A DNA stretch of 64,000 nucleotides from Sphingomonas flavalba (GTDB lineage: Bacteria; Pseudomonadota; Alphaproteobacteria; Sphingomonadales; Sphingomonadaceae): contig NZ_SPHY01000006.1 of NCBI RefSeq assembly GCF_004796535.1, forward strand, positions 124,001 to 188,000, written 5' to 3'. Shown here piece after piece: positions 19,686-29,129 of this stretch (positions are counted from its first letter, which is position 1; each line of letters begins with the position of its first letter). The notes beneath the pieces were generated by a model. It was given only the letters and a program-made list of their open reading frames with translations. It had not been told where the DNA came from and searched no databases. The position numbers and the translations under genes are program-made.

Positions 19686-20546
19686 TTGATCCTCACCCTC
19701 CTAGCTGACGCTACGGCCGCCTTGCATTTCGACTCGCTTGGCCTGTCTCCGATCGCGCTCGACCTCGGGTTCTTCCAGATAAAATGGTACTCGCTGGCCT
19801 ATATCGCGGGAATCATCATCGGCTGGTGGTACCTGTTGAAACTGCTCGACAAGCCGGGCGCGCCGATGGCCCGGCGCCATGCCGACGATTTGATCTTCTA
19901 CGCGACGATCGGCATCATCGCCGGCGGCCGCATCGCCTATATCCTGTTCTACAAGCCGGAAATCCTGGCCGACCCGATCCAGATCCTGAAATTATGGGAA
20001 GGCGGCATGTCGTTCCATGGCGGGGTGATCGGCGTGTCGCTCGCCATCGTCTATCTGGCGCGCAAGAACGGGCTGAACTGGCTGCGCATCCACGATTACG
20101 TCGCCTGCTGCGTGCCGTTCGGCCTGTTCTTCGGCCGCCTCGCCAATTTCGTCAACGGCGAGCTGTGGGGCCGACCGACCGACGTGCCATGGGCCATCGT
20201 CTTCCCGCGCGGCGGCGACGTCGCCCGCCACCCGAGCCAGCTCTACGAGGCGGGGGTCGAAGGCGTGTTCCTGTTCGCGGTGCTGTGGTTCCTGTTCTGG
20301 CGCACCGACGCCCGCTATCAGCCGGGCAAGCTGGTCGGCACCTTCCTGCTGATCTACGGCGCCGGCCGCTTCGTCATCGAACATTTCCGCCAGCCGGACG
20401 AGGGGCTGGAGCATCTGTGGTGGGGCTTGTCGATGGGGCAGACGCTGTGCGTGCCGATGGTGCTCGGCGGCCTGTACCTGATCGCCACCGCCAAGCGCCG
20501 GCGGGTGCGGGTGGAGCCGGTGGCCGGTGACCAGAGCGTCGCCTGA
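19686..20546 (+). CDS. lgt: prolipoprotein diacylglyceryl transferase
   Basis: 286-residue inner-membrane enzyme transferring diacylglycerol from phosphatidylglycerol to the lipobox Cys, the first step of lipoprotein maturation. The family signature [14 protein letters not shown], the MSFHGGVIG loop and several hydrophobic helices are seen. The start is a TTG at 19686 preceded by AAAGGGA; there is no ATG or GTG that would keep the conserved N-terminus. Its 3' end overlaps the start of the MidA-like gene by 20 bases, opening a four-gene run lgt-midA-GNAT-pgeF. Confidence 0.95.
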   Translation: MILTLLADATAALHFDSLGLSPIALDLGFFQIKWYSLAYIAGIIIGWWYLLKLLDKPGAPMARRHADDLIFYATIGIIAGGRIAYILFYKPEILADPIQILKLWEGGMSFHGGVIGVSLAIVYLARKNGLNWLRIHDYVACCVPFGLFFGRLANFVNGELWGRPTDVPWAIVFPRGGDVARHPSQLYEAGVEGVFLFAVLWFLFWRTDARYQPGKLVGTFLLIYGAGRFVIEHFRQPDEGLEHLWWGLSMGQTLCVPMVLGGLYLIATAKRRRVRVEPVAGDQSVA

Positions 20547-21603
20547 ACCGGCACCCGGTGCCGCCGCGCTGACCTGCGCGGAGGTGCTGCGCGCCGCCAT
20601 CCTGCTCGACGGCCCGGTCCCGATCAGCCATTTCATGGCGGCGGCGAACGCGCATTATTATGCGACGCGCGACCCGCTCGGCACCGCCGGCGATTTCGTC
20701 ACCGCGCCGGAAATCAGCCAGATGTTCGGCGAGATGATTGGCCTGTGGCTGGCCGATCTGTGGGACCGCGCCGGCCGCCCCCCTTGCCGCTATGTCGAGC
20801 TAGGGCCGGGGCGCGGCACCCTCGCCGCCGATGCTCTGCGCGCGATGAAGACCGCCGGCCTCGTGCCGCCGGTACATTTCGTCGAAACCAGCCCGCTGCT
20901 CGCCGCGGCGCAGGCGGAACGGGTGTCCGGCGCCAGCCGCCACGCCATCCTCGCCGATGTGCCCGACGATCTGCCGCTGCTCGTCGTCGCCAACGAATTC
21001 TTCGACGCCCTGCCGATCCGCCAGCTCATCCGCGCCGCCGGCGGCTGGCGGGAACGCCATGTCGGCCTGGTCGACGGGCTGTTCCTGCCCACCGTCGGCG
21101 GCCCGCCGCTCGACGCGATCCTGCCGGACGCCCTGCGTGACGCCGCCCCCGGCAGCATCGTCGAAACCTGCCCGGCCGCCGCCGCCGTCGCGCGCCTGCT
21201 GGGGGAACGGCTGGCGGCGCGGGGCGGCGCGGCGATCGTCGTCGACTACGGCTATTCCGGCCCGGCGGTCGGCGAAACCTTGCAGGCGGTCAGCCGCCAC
21301 GCCCCCGCCAATCCGTTCGAGGCACCGGGCGAGCGCGACCTGACCGCCCATGTCGATTTCGCCATGCTGGCGGAAGCCGCCCGCGCCGGCGGCGCCGAAA
21401 CCCACGGCCCGCTCGCCCAGGGCGAATGGCTGCGCCGGATCGGCATAGAGGCACGCGCCGCCGCCCTCGCCAACCGCCCCGACCGCACCGCCGAAATCGT
21501 AGCCGCCCTCGCCCGGCTGACCGCGCCGGACCAGATGGGCGCCCTGTTCAAGGCGCTGGCGCTGACCGCGCCCGGCTGGCCGCATCCGGAGGGCTTCGCA
21601 TGA
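20527..21603 (+). CDS. MidA/NDUFAF7-like class I SAM-dependent methyltransferase
   Basis: 358-residue member of the SAM-MT family related to mitochondrial NDUFAF7, which methylates an Arg in complex I. The SAM site is [17 protein letters not shown] (about residues 90-106), and the family features [18 protein letters not shown] and [14 protein letters not shown] are visible. It starts with GTG inside the lgt coding sequence and stops in an ATGA overlap with the next gene, so it is translationally coupled on both sides. A role in respiratory complex I is inferred from homology only. Confidence 0.9.
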   Translation: MTRASPEPAPGAAALTCAEVLRAAILLDGPVPISHFMAAANAHYYATRDPLGTAGDFVTAPEISQMFGEMIGLWLADLWDRAGRPPCRYVELGPGRGTLAADALRAMKTAGLVPPVHFVETSPLLAAAQAERVSGASRHAILADVPDDLPLLVVANEFFDALPIRQLIRAAGGWRERHVGLVDGLFLPTVGGPPLDAILPDALRDAAPGSIVETCPAAAAVARLLGERLAARGGAAIVVDYGYSGPAVGETLQAVSRHAPANPFEAPGERDLTAHVDFAMLAEAARAGGAETHGPLAQGEWLRRIGIEARAAALANRPDRTAEIVAALARLTAPDQMGALFKALALTAPGWPHPEGFA

Positions 21604-22112
21604 CCGTCAGCTATCGCGCCGCCACCCCGACCGACTATGAACCGCTGGCGGCGATGGCCCGGCAAAGCTGGATAGAAACCTTCGGCCATCTCTACAGCGA
21701 GGACGACCTCAACGCTTTCATCGGCCCGGTGTTCGGGCCGGACGGGCTGGGGCGGGAACTGTCCGACCCCACCCTCAATATCCGGCTCGCCGAGGAGGAT
21801 GGCCGCATCGCCGGCTTCGCCAAGATCGGCCCGGTCAGCATGCCCGGCCCGCTCCCCGCACCGGCGACCGAACTGAAGCAGCTTTACGTGCTGAAACCCT
21901 GGCAGGGTCGCGGCGTGGCCCCGGCGCTTATGGACTGGGCGATCGAGACCGCACGCGCCGCTGGCTCCGGCTTCGTCCATCTGTCGGTCTATGCGGAAAA
22001 CCATCGCGCCAAAGCCTTCTACACCCGCTATGGCTTCAGCGAGATCGGGCGCTACGGCTTCGTCGTCGGCAACCAGGTCGATGATGAACGCATCTGGAGC
22101 AAACCGCTATGA
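21600..22112 (+). CDS. GNAT family N-acetyltransferase
   Basis: 170-residue GCN5-related acetyltransferase. The acetyl-CoA-binding motif is LYVLKPWQGRGVAPALMDWAIE, and ENHRAKAFYTRYGF is the usual C-terminal part of the fold. The start is fixed by the ATGA overlap with the MidA-like gene. It overlaps pgeF by 4 bases. The acceptor substrate is unknown; the operon does not point to one. Confidence 0.93.
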   Translation: MTVSYRAATPTDYEPLAAMARQSWIETFGHLYSEDDLNAFIGPVFGPDGLGRELSDPTLNIRLAEEDGRIAGFAKIGPVSMPGPLPAPATELKQLYVLKPWQGRGVAPALMDWAIETARAAGSGFVHLSVYAENHRAKAFYTRYGFSEIGRYGFVVGNQVDDERIWSKPL

Positions 22113-22876
22113 GCGCGATCGAGGTGATCCGCGCCGCCGCGCTCGACGGCGTGCCCCACGGCTTCCTCGGCCGGCGCGGCGGGCTGTCGCGGGGCATCCA
22201 CGCCGGGCTGAATATCGGCCTTGGTTCGGACGACGACCACGCGACCGTCGCCGCCAACCGGGCGCTGGCGCGCGACGCGGTACTGCCCGGCGCGGCGCTG
22301 GTCTCCGTCCATCAAATCCATTCGGCCGATGTCGTCACCGCCACCGCCGCCTTCGCGGACGACGCCCGCCCCCATGCCGACGCGCTGGTCACCGACCGGC
22401 CCGGCCTGCTGCTCGGCATCGTCACGGCCGATTGCGTGCCGGTGCTCGCCGCCGACGCGGAGGCCGGCGTCGTCGGCGCCGCCCATGCCGGGTGGAAAGG
22501 CGCGATCGGCGGCGTCACCGACGCACTGGTCGCGGCGATGGAGCGGCTCGGCGCCCGCCGAAACCGGATCGCCGCCGCGACCGGCCCGTGCATCGGCCGC
22601 GCCTCCTACGAGGTCGACGACGCCTTCGCCGAACGCTTCGCGGCGGACGATCCGGCCAATGAACGCTTCTTCTCCGCCGGCCGCGCCGGCCATCACATGT
22701 TCGACATAGAAGCCTATGTCGCCGCCCGCCTCGCCGCCGCCGGGGTCGGCCGGGTCGAAACCCTCGGCCTCGACACCTATGCCGCGCCGGAACGCTTCTT
22801 CAGCTATCGCCGCGCCACCCATCGCGGGGAACCGGGCTATGGGCGGCAGATTTCGTTGATCGGCCTGCCGGCTTAG
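22109..22876 (+). CDS. pgeF: peptidoglycan editing factor PgeF (laccase-domain purine nucleoside/amidase family)
   Basis: 255-residue DUF152/YfiH-family protein. Family marks are VHQIHSADVV, LLGIVTADCVPVL, AAHAGWKGA and GPCIGRASYEV, which supply the His and Cys metal ligands. In other bacteria it removes misincorporated L-Ser from muropeptides and has adenosine/inosine phosphorylase activity. It is the last gene of the lgt run. Its stop overlaps that of the convergent TonB-like gene by 4 bases. Confidence 0.93.
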   Translation: MSAIEVIRAAALDGVPHGFLGRRGGLSRGIHAGLNIGLGSDDDHATVAANRALARDAVLPGAALVSVHQIHSADVVTATAAFADDARPHADALVTDRPGLLLGIVTADCVPVLAADAEAGVVGAAHAGWKGAIGGVTDALVAAMERLGARRNRIAAATGPCIGRASYEVDDAFAERFAADDPANERFFSAGRAGHHMFDIEAYVAARLAAAGVGRVETLGLDTYAAPERFFSYRRATHRGEPGYGRQISLIGLPA

Positions 22877-23757
22877 CGCCCCTCGTAATTGCGCGGCGTC
22901 CGGCGGGTGCCGTAGTCGATCCGGATTCGCACCCATTCGCCGACCTGCGGCCGCCCGCCGATCTGCGGCGGCCTGACCTTGAACTGCCAGGCGGCGGCCA
23001 GCACCGCGCGGGCGATGTTTGACCGCTCCGGATATTCGTCGAGCGCTATGCAATCCTCGACGCGGAAATTCGGCGCGGTGCGGCAGGCGATCAGCCCCCA
23101 GCCCGGCCCGCTGGCGGTGGCGAGATAGCCGCTCAGTTCGTCGTCATACGGCTCGCGGTACCATGAGGCGGCGTAAAGCGGCTCGCCGTTCGGCCCGCTG
23201 CCGGCGACGCGCTGCGAATCCCCCGGCGACGCGGTGTTCGGCGGCCCGGCCAGCGGCCGGCTGGCGACAGCGGCGGGCGGCCGCGCCGGCATCGCGCCGA
23301 TATCGGCCACCGCCAACTGATCGCGGGTCAGCGGAATGAACGGCGACAGCACCGGCCGCTCCGCCGGCTGCGGCGGCGCTGCCTCCGCTGGCGCGGCCGG
23401 CTGGCGTTCCTGCGGCTCGGCGGCGCGGCGGCTTTCCGGGCTGGCCGCCGGCTCGGGTGCCGGCGGCGCCGGTTCGGACGCCGGCAGATTGAACAGCTTC
23501 ACCTCCACCGGCACCTCCTTCTGGCGCAGGATCGGCGGCGCCAGGGTCAGCAGCGCCAGGCAGAGCAGCAATTCGACGAACAGGGTCAGGACGATGCCGG
23601 TCGCCCGCTTGCGCGCACCCGCGCGCAGCCGCCCGATGAACGAGTCGGCGATAGCGGATACCGGCTGGGGCAAAGACAGGGACCTCGTCGGGCGCGGGGG
23701 ACGCGGCGTTCCGGCGCGGCGCAGGGATAAGGCGGCACCCGGGGCAAGACAAGCCAT
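22873..23757 (-). CDS. TonB-like membrane-anchored periplasmic protein
   Basis: 294-residue protein with a short basic N-terminus, one membrane helix (about residues 53-77, rich in LLLCLALLTLA), a long Pro/Ala-rich stretch (about 85-150) typical of a TonB-type spacer, and a C-terminal domain with NIARAVLAAAWQFKVRPPQIGG, resembling energy-transducer TonB ends. The function is probably periplasmic, but no ExbB/ExbD genes are near. It is convergent with pgeF. The start at 23757 is taken from GCGGGGGAT upstream; a TTG about 28 codons in is possible. Confidence 0.75.
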   Translation of the reverse strand: MACLAPGAALSLRRAGTPRPPRPTRSLSLPQPVSAIADSFIGRLRAGARKRATGIVLTLFVELLLCLALLTLAPPILRQKEVPVEVKLFNLPASEPAPPAPEPAASPESRRAAEPQERQPAAPAEAAPPQPAERPVLSPFIPLTRDQLAVADIGAMPARPPAAVASRPLAGPPNTASPGDSQRVAGSGPNGEPLYAASWYREPYDDELSGYLATASGPGWGLIACRTAPNFRVEDCIALDEYPERSNIARAVLAAAWQFKVRPPQIGGRPQVGEWVRIRIDYGTRRTPRNYEGR

Positions 23758-23841
23758 ATCCCCCGCCGCGCCCCGTGCAGGCGGGCGCGATTTCAGCTAC
23801 GACCGTCTCATTCAAAGGACTCAGCCCGAAGGCGACACAGA

Positions 23842-25149
23842 ATGACATCCGATACCGAAGTAGACCAGGCCGGCGCCCGCCGGCGCAAACCGCGCAGCGC
23901 CGCCGACACCGTCGGCAACCGCCGCCTGAAACCGTCGACGATGATGATGGGCCACGGCTTCGACCCAATGCTGTCGGAAGGCTCGCTGAAACCGCCGATC
24001 TTCCTGACCTCGACCTTCGTGTTCGAGAGCGCCGCCGCCGGCAAGCGCCATTTCGAAGGCGTCACCGGCAAGCGGCCGGGCGGCGCCGAGGGCCTCGTCT
24101 ATTCCCGCTTCAACGGCCCCAATCAGGAAATATTGGAGGACCGGCTCGGCATCTGGGAAGACGCGGAGGATGCGCTGACCTTCTCCAGCGGTATGTCGGC
24201 GATCGCCACGCTGTTCCTGGCAATGGTCAAGCCGGGCGACACGATCATCCATTCCGGCCCGCTCTACGCGGCGACGGAAACGCTGATCGCACGGGTGCTC
24301 GGCAAGTTCGGCGTCAATTTCCTCGACTTTCCCGCCGGCGCCTCCCGCGCAGAGATCGACGCGGTGCTCGAAAAGGGCGCGAAGGGCCATGTCGCGCTGA
24401 TCTACCTTGAAAGCCCGGCCAACCCGACCAACGCGCTCGTCGATATCGAGGCGGTCGCCGCCAGCCGCGACGCGATCTTCGGCACCGGGGCGGACGCGCC
24501 GCCGATCGCCATCGACAACACCTTCCTCGGCCCGCTGTGGCAGCAGCCGCTGAAGCACGGCGCCGACCTCGTCGTCTATTCGCTGACCAAATATGCCGGC
24601 GGGCACAGCGACCTCGTCGCCGGCGGCGTGCTCGGGCGCAAGGAGCCGATCAACACGGTCCGGCTGCTGCGCAACACCATCGGCACCATCCTCGACCCGC
24701 ATACCGCATGGATGCTGCTGCGCAGCCTTGAAACGCTGGAATTGCGGATGAGCCGGGCCGGCGAGAACGCAGCGAAGGTCTGCGCCTTCCTGCGCGACCA
24801 CCCGAAGGTCGAACGCGTCGGCTATCTCGGTTTTCTGGAAGGCGACCGGCAGGCCGACATCTACCGTCGCCACTGCCTCGGCGCCGGCTCGACCTTCTCG
24901 CTGTTCATCAAGGGCGGAGAGGCGGAATCCTTCCGCTTCCTCGACGCGCTCAGCATCGCCAAGCTGGCGGTCAGCCTCGGCGGCACCGAAACCCTCGCCT
25001 CCCACCCGGCGGCGATGACCCATTTGTCTGTCTCGCCGGAACGCAAGGCGGCGCTCGGTATCACCGACAACCTCGTCCGCATCTCGATCGGCGTCGAGGA
25101 TGCCGACGACCTGATCGCCGACTTCGCCCAGGCCCTGTCCGCGATCTAG
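23842..25149 (+). CDS. cystathionine gamma-synthase family PLP enzyme
   Basis: 435-residue Cys/Met-metabolism PLP-dependent enzyme acting on sulfur amino acids (gamma-synthase, gamma-lyase or O-acylhomoserine sulfhydrylase type). The PLP Lys is Lys250 in SLTKYAGGHSDLVAGG; SSGMSAI (about residue 115) and AIDNTFLGPLWQQPLKHGAD are also typical. It carries an N-terminal extension of about 30 residues relative to most members. The ribosome-binding site GAAGGCGA precedes the ATG. I looked for a SAM riboswitch in the 80-base leader and could not support one. The exact reaction is undetermined. Confidence 0.9.
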   Translation: MTSDTEVDQAGARRRKPRSAADTVGNRRLKPSTMMMGHGFDPMLSEGSLKPPIFLTSTFVFESAAAGKRHFEGVTGKRPGGAEGLVYSRFNGPNQEILEDRLGIWEDAEDALTFSSGMSAIATLFLAMVKPGDTIIHSGPLYAATETLIARVLGKFGVNFLDFPAGASRAEIDAVLEKGAKGHVALIYLESPANPTNALVDIEAVAASRDAIFGTGADAPPIAIDNTFLGPLWQQPLKHGADLVVYSLTKYAGGHSDLVAGGVLGRKEPINTVRLLRNTIGTILDPHTAWMLLRSLETLELRMSRAGENAAKVCAFLRDHPKVERVGYLGFLEGDRQADIYRRHCLGAGSTFSLFIKGGEAESFRFLDALSIAKLAVSLGGTETLASHPAAMTHLSVSPERKAALGITDNLVRISIGVEDADDLIADFAQALSAI

Positions 25150-25157
25150 CATCACCC

Positions 25158-25185
25158 CTGTGCTCCTGCGAAAACAGAAGCACAG
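25158..25185. repeat. hairpin intergenic repeat (CTGTGCTCCTG type)
   Basis: Arms CTGTGCTCCTG (25158-25168) and CAGAAGCACAG (25175-25185) pair with one mismatch around a 6-base loop. A related element with GCTCCTG/CAGGAGC arms occurs at 57253. This type is common between sphingomonad genes and may stop transcription of the upstream gene. Confidence 0.6.
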
Positions 25186-25244
25186 ACAGCGCAAGTGCCC
25201 GTCCCGCACCCTGCTTCAAAGCCGGGGTTCGGGATGGCGCGCCC

Positions 25245-25649
25245 TCAGCCCAGCGCCGCCGTCGCCTCGATCTCGATCAGGAAATCGGGCAGCGCCAGCG
25301 CGGCGACGCCGATGAAGGTGTTCGGCGCCGGCGTCACCCCGTCATAAAACGCCATGATCTCCGGCAGCACCGCGCCCAGCTTGTCGGGGTGGTGGTCGAC
25401 GACATAGGTGCGCAGTCGGACGACATCGGCTGGCGTCGCCCCGGCCTCGGCCAGCACCGCCTTCAGATTGGCTAGGGCCTGCCGGGTCTGCGCGGCCAGG
25501 TCGCCGGCGCCGACGATCGCGCCGTCCTTGTCCCACGCCACCTGCCCGGCCAGGTGCAGCGTGCGCCCGCCTTCCTGCAACGCAGCATGGGAAAAGCCGT
25601 AGCCGACGCTGTCGTACAGCGAGGCGGGATTGATGCGGCGGTTGGTCAT
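25245..25649 (-). CDS. RidA family protein
   Basis: 134-residue RidA/YjgF-type protein, which hydrolyses reactive enamine or imine intermediates of PLP enzymes. The fold is recognisable from GGRTLHLAGQVAWDKDG, QALANLKAVLAEAGATPADVVRLRTYV and FLIEIEATAALG. The key Arg is in VVRLRTYV. RBS GAGGAGCC lies upstream of the ATG. It lies beside a VOC protein and the hydroxyproline-type flavoenzyme cluster, where 2-iminoacid intermediates would arise, so a detoxifying role there is plausible. Confidence 0.9.
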   Translation of the reverse strand: MTNRRINPASLYDSVGYGFSHAALQEGGRTLHLAGQVAWDKDGAIVGAGDLAAQTRQALANLKAVLAEAGATPADVVRLRTYVVDHHPDKLGAVLPEIMAFYDGVTPAPNTFIGVAALALPDFLIEIEATAALG

Positions 25650-25669
25650 CGGGTGGCTCCTCTGCCGGG

Positions 25670-26155
25670 TCAGTCGACGATTTCGAGCGGGTTGCCGAAC
25701 GGGTCGCGCATGTAGAGATTCTTCTTGCCGGCGAGCGGCCCGGCATCGATCGCAATCGTTTCCATGGCGGTGCAGCCATGGGCGACCAGATAGCGCTTCG
25801 CCAGTTCGACATCGTCGACCCGGATCGCCAGATGGTGACCGCCGATATCGCAGACGCGCGGACGCGCCGTCGCCCGGCCGGCCGGCGCGTCATACTGCAC
25901 CAGTTGCAGGTTAAGATTGTCGAACAGCGCCAGCATCGCCAGCGTCAGCCGCGCGCCGGCCACGCCGACATGCGCCTCCATCCAGTCGCGCCCGTCGGGC
26001 AGCGGCGGAATCTCGGCGCCGTCCAGCGGCCCCATGCGGAACAGCTCGCGCGCGCCCAGCACGTCGCGGTAGAAGGCGACGGCGGCGTCCAGGTCGGCGA
26101 CGGTGAACGACACATGGTCGGCGGCAAGGAAACGGGGCCTGGCGGTGTCGGTCAT
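25670..26155 (-). CDS. VOC family protein (glyoxalase/bleomycin-resistance fold)
   Basis: 161-residue vicinal-oxygen-chelate protein with two beta-alpha-beta modules (HVSFTVADLDAAVAFYRDVLGA, and HHLAIRVDDVELAKRYLVAHG, then MRDPFGNPLEIVD). The metal ligands His, His and Glu are plausible at HVSFT, HHLAI and EIVD. The start at 26155 follows GGGAGG; an upstream ATG adds seven residues without a ribosome-binding site. It may belong to the same unit as RidA, 20 bases downstream. No substrate can be named. Confidence 0.88.
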   Translation of the reverse strand: MTDTARPRFLAADHVSFTVADLDAAVAFYRDVLGARELFRMGPLDGAEIPPLPDGRDWMEAHVGVAGARLTLAMLALFDNLNLQLVQYDAPAGRATARPRVCDIGGHHLAIRVDDVELAKRYLVAHGCTAMETIAIDAGPLAGKKNLYMRDPFGNPLEIVD

Positions 26156-26239
26156 GGCAGCCTCCCTATCATGCATTCGGCCGGACTGTGCCGTGCCGGC
26201 ATCGCCGCATCAACCCGTCCGTCCGCACCACTTCGTTGC

Positions 26240-27640
26240 TTAATCCGCAACGGCCTCGGCCGAAACATCGTCCAGCCCGCAAAGCAGGTCGATCGGCACC
26301 AGCCGCGCCGGGAAACGCGCGGTGAAGCCGCCGGCGGCCCCCGGCGCCGTGCCGTCCGCCGCCGCGATACGGCGCAGCAGCGCACCCTCGCACATCCGCC
26401 CCTGGCACACACCCATGCCGCAGCGCGTGGCCAGCTTGACCGCATTGGGCGCGGTCGCCGTCGCCAGCACGGCGTCGATCTCGGCATGGGTCACATCCTC
26501 GCAGCGGCACAGGATGGTGTCGGCCGGCGGCACGCGCGCCAGCACCTCCGCCGGGTCGGCGATCGCGGCGAGCATCCGGGCGAAGCCGGACAGCCGCGCG
26601 TGCCGCCGCCGCGTTGCCCGCGCCAGCCCGGCCGCCGCCGCATCGTCCAGCCGGCCGAGCGACCGGGCGATGCCGATCCCGGCCAGCCGTCCTTCGCACA
26701 ACGCGATCGCCGCGCCGCCGACGCCGGTGGTCTCGCCGGCGACGAACAGGCCGGGCCGGTCGGTCTCCATCCATGCGTCATGCGCGGTTGCCCAGCCCCC
26801 GGCCACGGCCTGCCAGCGCACGGTCGCGCCCGCCTGCCGCGGCAGGTCCGCCTGCGGCACGAATCCGTAGCAAAGCGCCACCCGGTCGCAGGCCATGATG
26901 CTGCCGTCGGCAAAGCGCGCGGCGGCGACCGCCTCGCTGCCCTCCACCGCCGCGAGCGGCCGCCCGAACCGCACCGGCACCCCGGCCCGCGCCAGCACCC
27001 GCCGCGCCGCCGCCGCGTCGACGAACAGCCCGGCATGGCGGACGATCGTCAGCGGATCGGCCAGCGCCCGCGCGACGCAGCGGCCCAGCGGCTGGTCGAA
27101 CATAACGGCGGCGACCACACCGCCGCTCTCGACGATCTGCGCCGCGACGACCAGCATCAGCGGGTGGGTCCCGGCCAGCACGAAGCGCCCGCCCGGCACG
27201 ATCCGCTGGCTCTTGACGAAGGCCTGCGCCGCCCCCGCGCTCATCACCCCCGGCAGGGTCCAGCCGGGCAGCGGCACCGGCAGGTCATAACAGCCGGCGG
27301 CGACCAGCACCCGCCGCGCCGCCACCCGCTCAGCCCCGTCCGGGGTGACCACCGTCAGCCGGAACCCGTCGGCCCCGGCGGCCAGCCCGGCCACGGCGGT
27401 GCCGCCATGCCAGGCAACCCCGCCCAGCCCCTCGAACCGCGCCAGCTGCGCCCGCACCTCGGCATAGGCGCGCCCGGCCAGCCAGTCCGGCACGGTGAAC
27501 CCGGCCGGCGGCTGGCGGGCGATCTGGCCGCCGGGGCGCGGCTGCTCGTCGAACACGGCAACGCTCAGTCCGGCCGCCGCCGCCTGCTCGGCCGCCGCCT
27601 GCCCCGCCGGGCCGCCACCTATGATCGCGAGGTCGATCAT
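26240..27640 (-). CDS. FAD/NAD(P)-binding alpha subunit of a D-hydroxyproline-dehydrogenase-like enzyme
   Basis: 466-residue flavoprotein with an N-terminal Rossmann FAD motif (AIIGGGPAGQAAAEQA), a second nucleotide-binding fold, and a C-terminal BFD-like [2Fe-2S] domain carrying ILCRCEDVTH and CGMGVCQGRMC. This matches the alpha subunit of bacterial heterotrimeric cis-4-hydroxy-D-proline dehydrogenases and related opine or sarcosine oxidases. Its ATG overlaps the ferredoxin-like gene stop (ATGA) and ends the four-gene operon 30046->26240. Together with the next two genes it should form an alpha-beta-gamma dehydrogenase passing electrons to the respiratory chain. The substrate is inferred from the family and context. 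Confidence 0.9.
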   Translation of the reverse strand: MIDLAIIGGGPAGQAAAEQAAAAGLSVAVFDEQPRPGGQIARQPPAGFTVPDWLAGRAYAEVRAQLARFEGLGGVAWHGGTAVAGLAAGADGFRLTVVTPDGAERVAARRVLVAAGCYDLPVPLPGWTLPGVMSAGAAQAFVKSQRIVPGGRFVLAGTHPLMLVVAAQIVESGGVVAAVMFDQPLGRCVARALADPLTIVRHAGLFVDAAAARRVLARAGVPVRFGRPLAAVEGSEAVAAARFADGSIMACDRVALCYGFVPQADLPRQAGATVRWQAVAGGWATAHDAWMETDRPGLFVAGETTGVGGAAIALCEGRLAGIGIARSLGRLDDAAAAGLARATRRRHARLSGFARMLAAIADPAEVLARVPPADTILCRCEDVTHAEIDAVLATATAPNAVKLATRCGMGVCQGRMCEGALLRRIAAADGTAPGAAGGFTARFPARLVPIDLLCGLDDVSAEAVAD

Positions 27641-27921
27641 GCCGCCGGTCCTGTCTCGACCCGCAGCCCCGGCGCCGCCGGGGTCAGGCAGGCGCGCACC
27701 CGCCGCGCGCCGCCGTCGCCGCGCAAGGTGACCAGACACTCGCTGCACGTCCCCATGTTGCAGAACAGGCCGCGCGGCGCCCCGCTCCGGTCCCGCCGCA
27801 TCGCCGCGCGCCCGTCCGCCAGCATCGCCGTCGCGATCGTCTCGCCGGCAAACGCCGCCATCTCTTCGCCGTCGACGAAGAGAGTAAACGGCGCGCCGCG
27901 CTCGGTCCCCGCTATCCGCAT
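27637..27921 (-). CDS. (2Fe-2S)-binding gamma subunit
   Basis: 94-residue ferredoxin-like protein. The cluster ligands are Cys54, Cys59, Cys62 and Cys78 (CNMGTCSEC and RACLTP). Small subunits of this kind are fused to or paired with the flavin subunits of D-hydroxyproline dehydrogenase, opine dehydrogenase and sarcosine oxidase. Its start shares one base with the stop of the DAO-type gene (TGATG) and its end overlaps the alpha subunit, so all three are tightly coupled. Confidence 0.92.
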   Translation of the reverse strand: MRIAGTERGAPFTLFVDGEEMAAFAGETIATAMLADGRAAMRRDRSGAPRGLFCNMGTCSECLVTLRGDGGARRVRACLTPAAPGLRVETGPAA

Positions 27922-29129
27922 CACCCCCCCATGAAGCTGTTCAGATGGTCGAACCGCGCCGGCGCCGCGATCGCCAGCGCCGCTTTCGCCTCGGCCGCTG
28001 CGCCGCCGCCGGCCATCTGCGCGGCGATCAACCGGGCAAAGGTCGGCCCCAGCGTGAAGGCGGAACCGCCGGCGGCGACGAACAGCCCCGGCGCGCAGGG
28101 CACCGCGCCGACCAGCGGATACTGGTCGGCGGTGATCGCGGTCGTGCCGGTCCAGCTGCGGATCAGGTTCAGCCCGCCGACATGCGGCAGCACCGCCGTC
28201 GCCACCGCCAGGTTGCCGGCCAGCGACGGCGCCAGCAATTCCGGCCGCCGACTCAGGTCGAACCGGCCGTCGCCCGCCGCCATCCGCGACGGCCATCCGC
28301 CGCCGATCAGCACATTGCCGGCATGGGCCTGCTTCATCGACAGCCGCCGCCCGACATGCTGGATCAGATGGGGCAGGAACGGCGCGACCCGCTCGGTCAC
28401 GTTCATCTGCAACGCCACCGGAAACAGCGGCAGGTGGACATTGGCGAGCGCGCCGACCCCGGCGGACCACACCCCGGCGGCGATCAGCAGCTGGTCGGCC
28501 TGCACCGTCCCCGCCCCGGCGCCGGCCAGCGTCACCGCAAAGCCGCCGGCGCGGCGCGCAATCGCCGTCACCCGCGTCCGCTCGGCCAGCACCGCCCCCG
28601 CCGCCCGCGCCGCCGCCACAAAGGCCGGGGTCACCGCGCGCGGATCGGCATGGCCCTCATCGGCCATGTGGTTGGCGGCAATCACCCGCTCGGACAGATA
28701 AGGCGCAATCCGCCGCAGTTCGGCGCCGTCGACCAGCTCGGCGGACAGGCCCGCCGCCCGCTCGCGCGCTGCCTTGCGCTCCAGCATCGCCACTTCGTCC
28801 GCGGTCTCGGCGACCATCAGTCCGCCGTGCATGTGGACGTGCAGGTCGGCGCCCAGCGCCTGCTCCAGCCCGCGCCAGTCGTCGACCGCCATCCGGCTGA
28901 GGCCGGTGATCGCGGCCGCCTCCGCCGCCTTCGCCTCGCCCTGCTCCAGGAAGCGGCGCTCGATCTGGAAATGCAGCGACCCGGCGTTCTGGCCGGACGC
29001 GCCGGCATTGGCGTGTGCCGCCTCGACGATCAGCACGCTGGCCCCGGCCTGCGCCAGCCGCCAGGCGGTCGCGCTGCCGACCAGCCCGGCGCCGACGATC
29101 AGCGCATCGACCCGCGCCGGAACGCTCAG
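27921..29129 (-). CDS. FAD-dependent DAO-family beta subunit, non-canonical start
   Basis: 402-residue D-amino-acid-oxidase-type flavoprotein. The FAD site is VDALIVGAGLVGSATAWRLAQAG at residues ~7-25, and GGSAFTLGPTFARLIAAQ is near the C-terminus. It is the catalytic-type beta subunit of a heterotrimeric hydroxyproline-like dehydrogenase. No ATG, GTG or TTG exists at the expected N-terminus. A CTG at 29129 overlaps the upstream stop (CTGA), which is my chosen start. The next in-frame start upstream would add 50-67 residues overlapping the previous gene, and the next downstream one would delete the FAD motif. The start is therefore tentative. Confidence 0.85.
   Translation of the reverse strand: MSVPARVDALIVGAGLVGSATAWRLAQAGASVLIVEAAHANAGASGQNAGSLHFQIERRFLEQGEAKAAEAAAITGLSRMAVDDWRGLEQALGADLHVHMHGGLMVAETADEVAMLERKAARERAAGLSAELVDGAELRRIAPYLSERVIAANHMADEGHADPRAVTPAFVAAARAAGAVLAERTRVTAIARRAGGFAVTLAGAGAGTVQADQLLIAAGVWSAGVGALANVHLPLFPVALQMNVTERVAPFLPHLIQHVGRRLSMKQAHAGNVLIGGGWPSRMAAGDGRFDLSRRPELLAPSLAGNLAVATAVLPHVGGLNLIRSWTGTTAITADQYPLVGAVPCAPGLFVAAGGSAFTLGPTFARLIAAQMAGGGAAAEAKAALAIAAPARFDHLNSFMGG

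Noticed and set aside
23758-23841. Possible SAM-binding riboswitch before the cystathionine gamma-synthase family gene
   Set aside because: The leader has a few A-rich and GAUUU-like bits, but I could not find the paired cores or the GCUAAAG-type element of SAM-II, nor a convincing hairpin.
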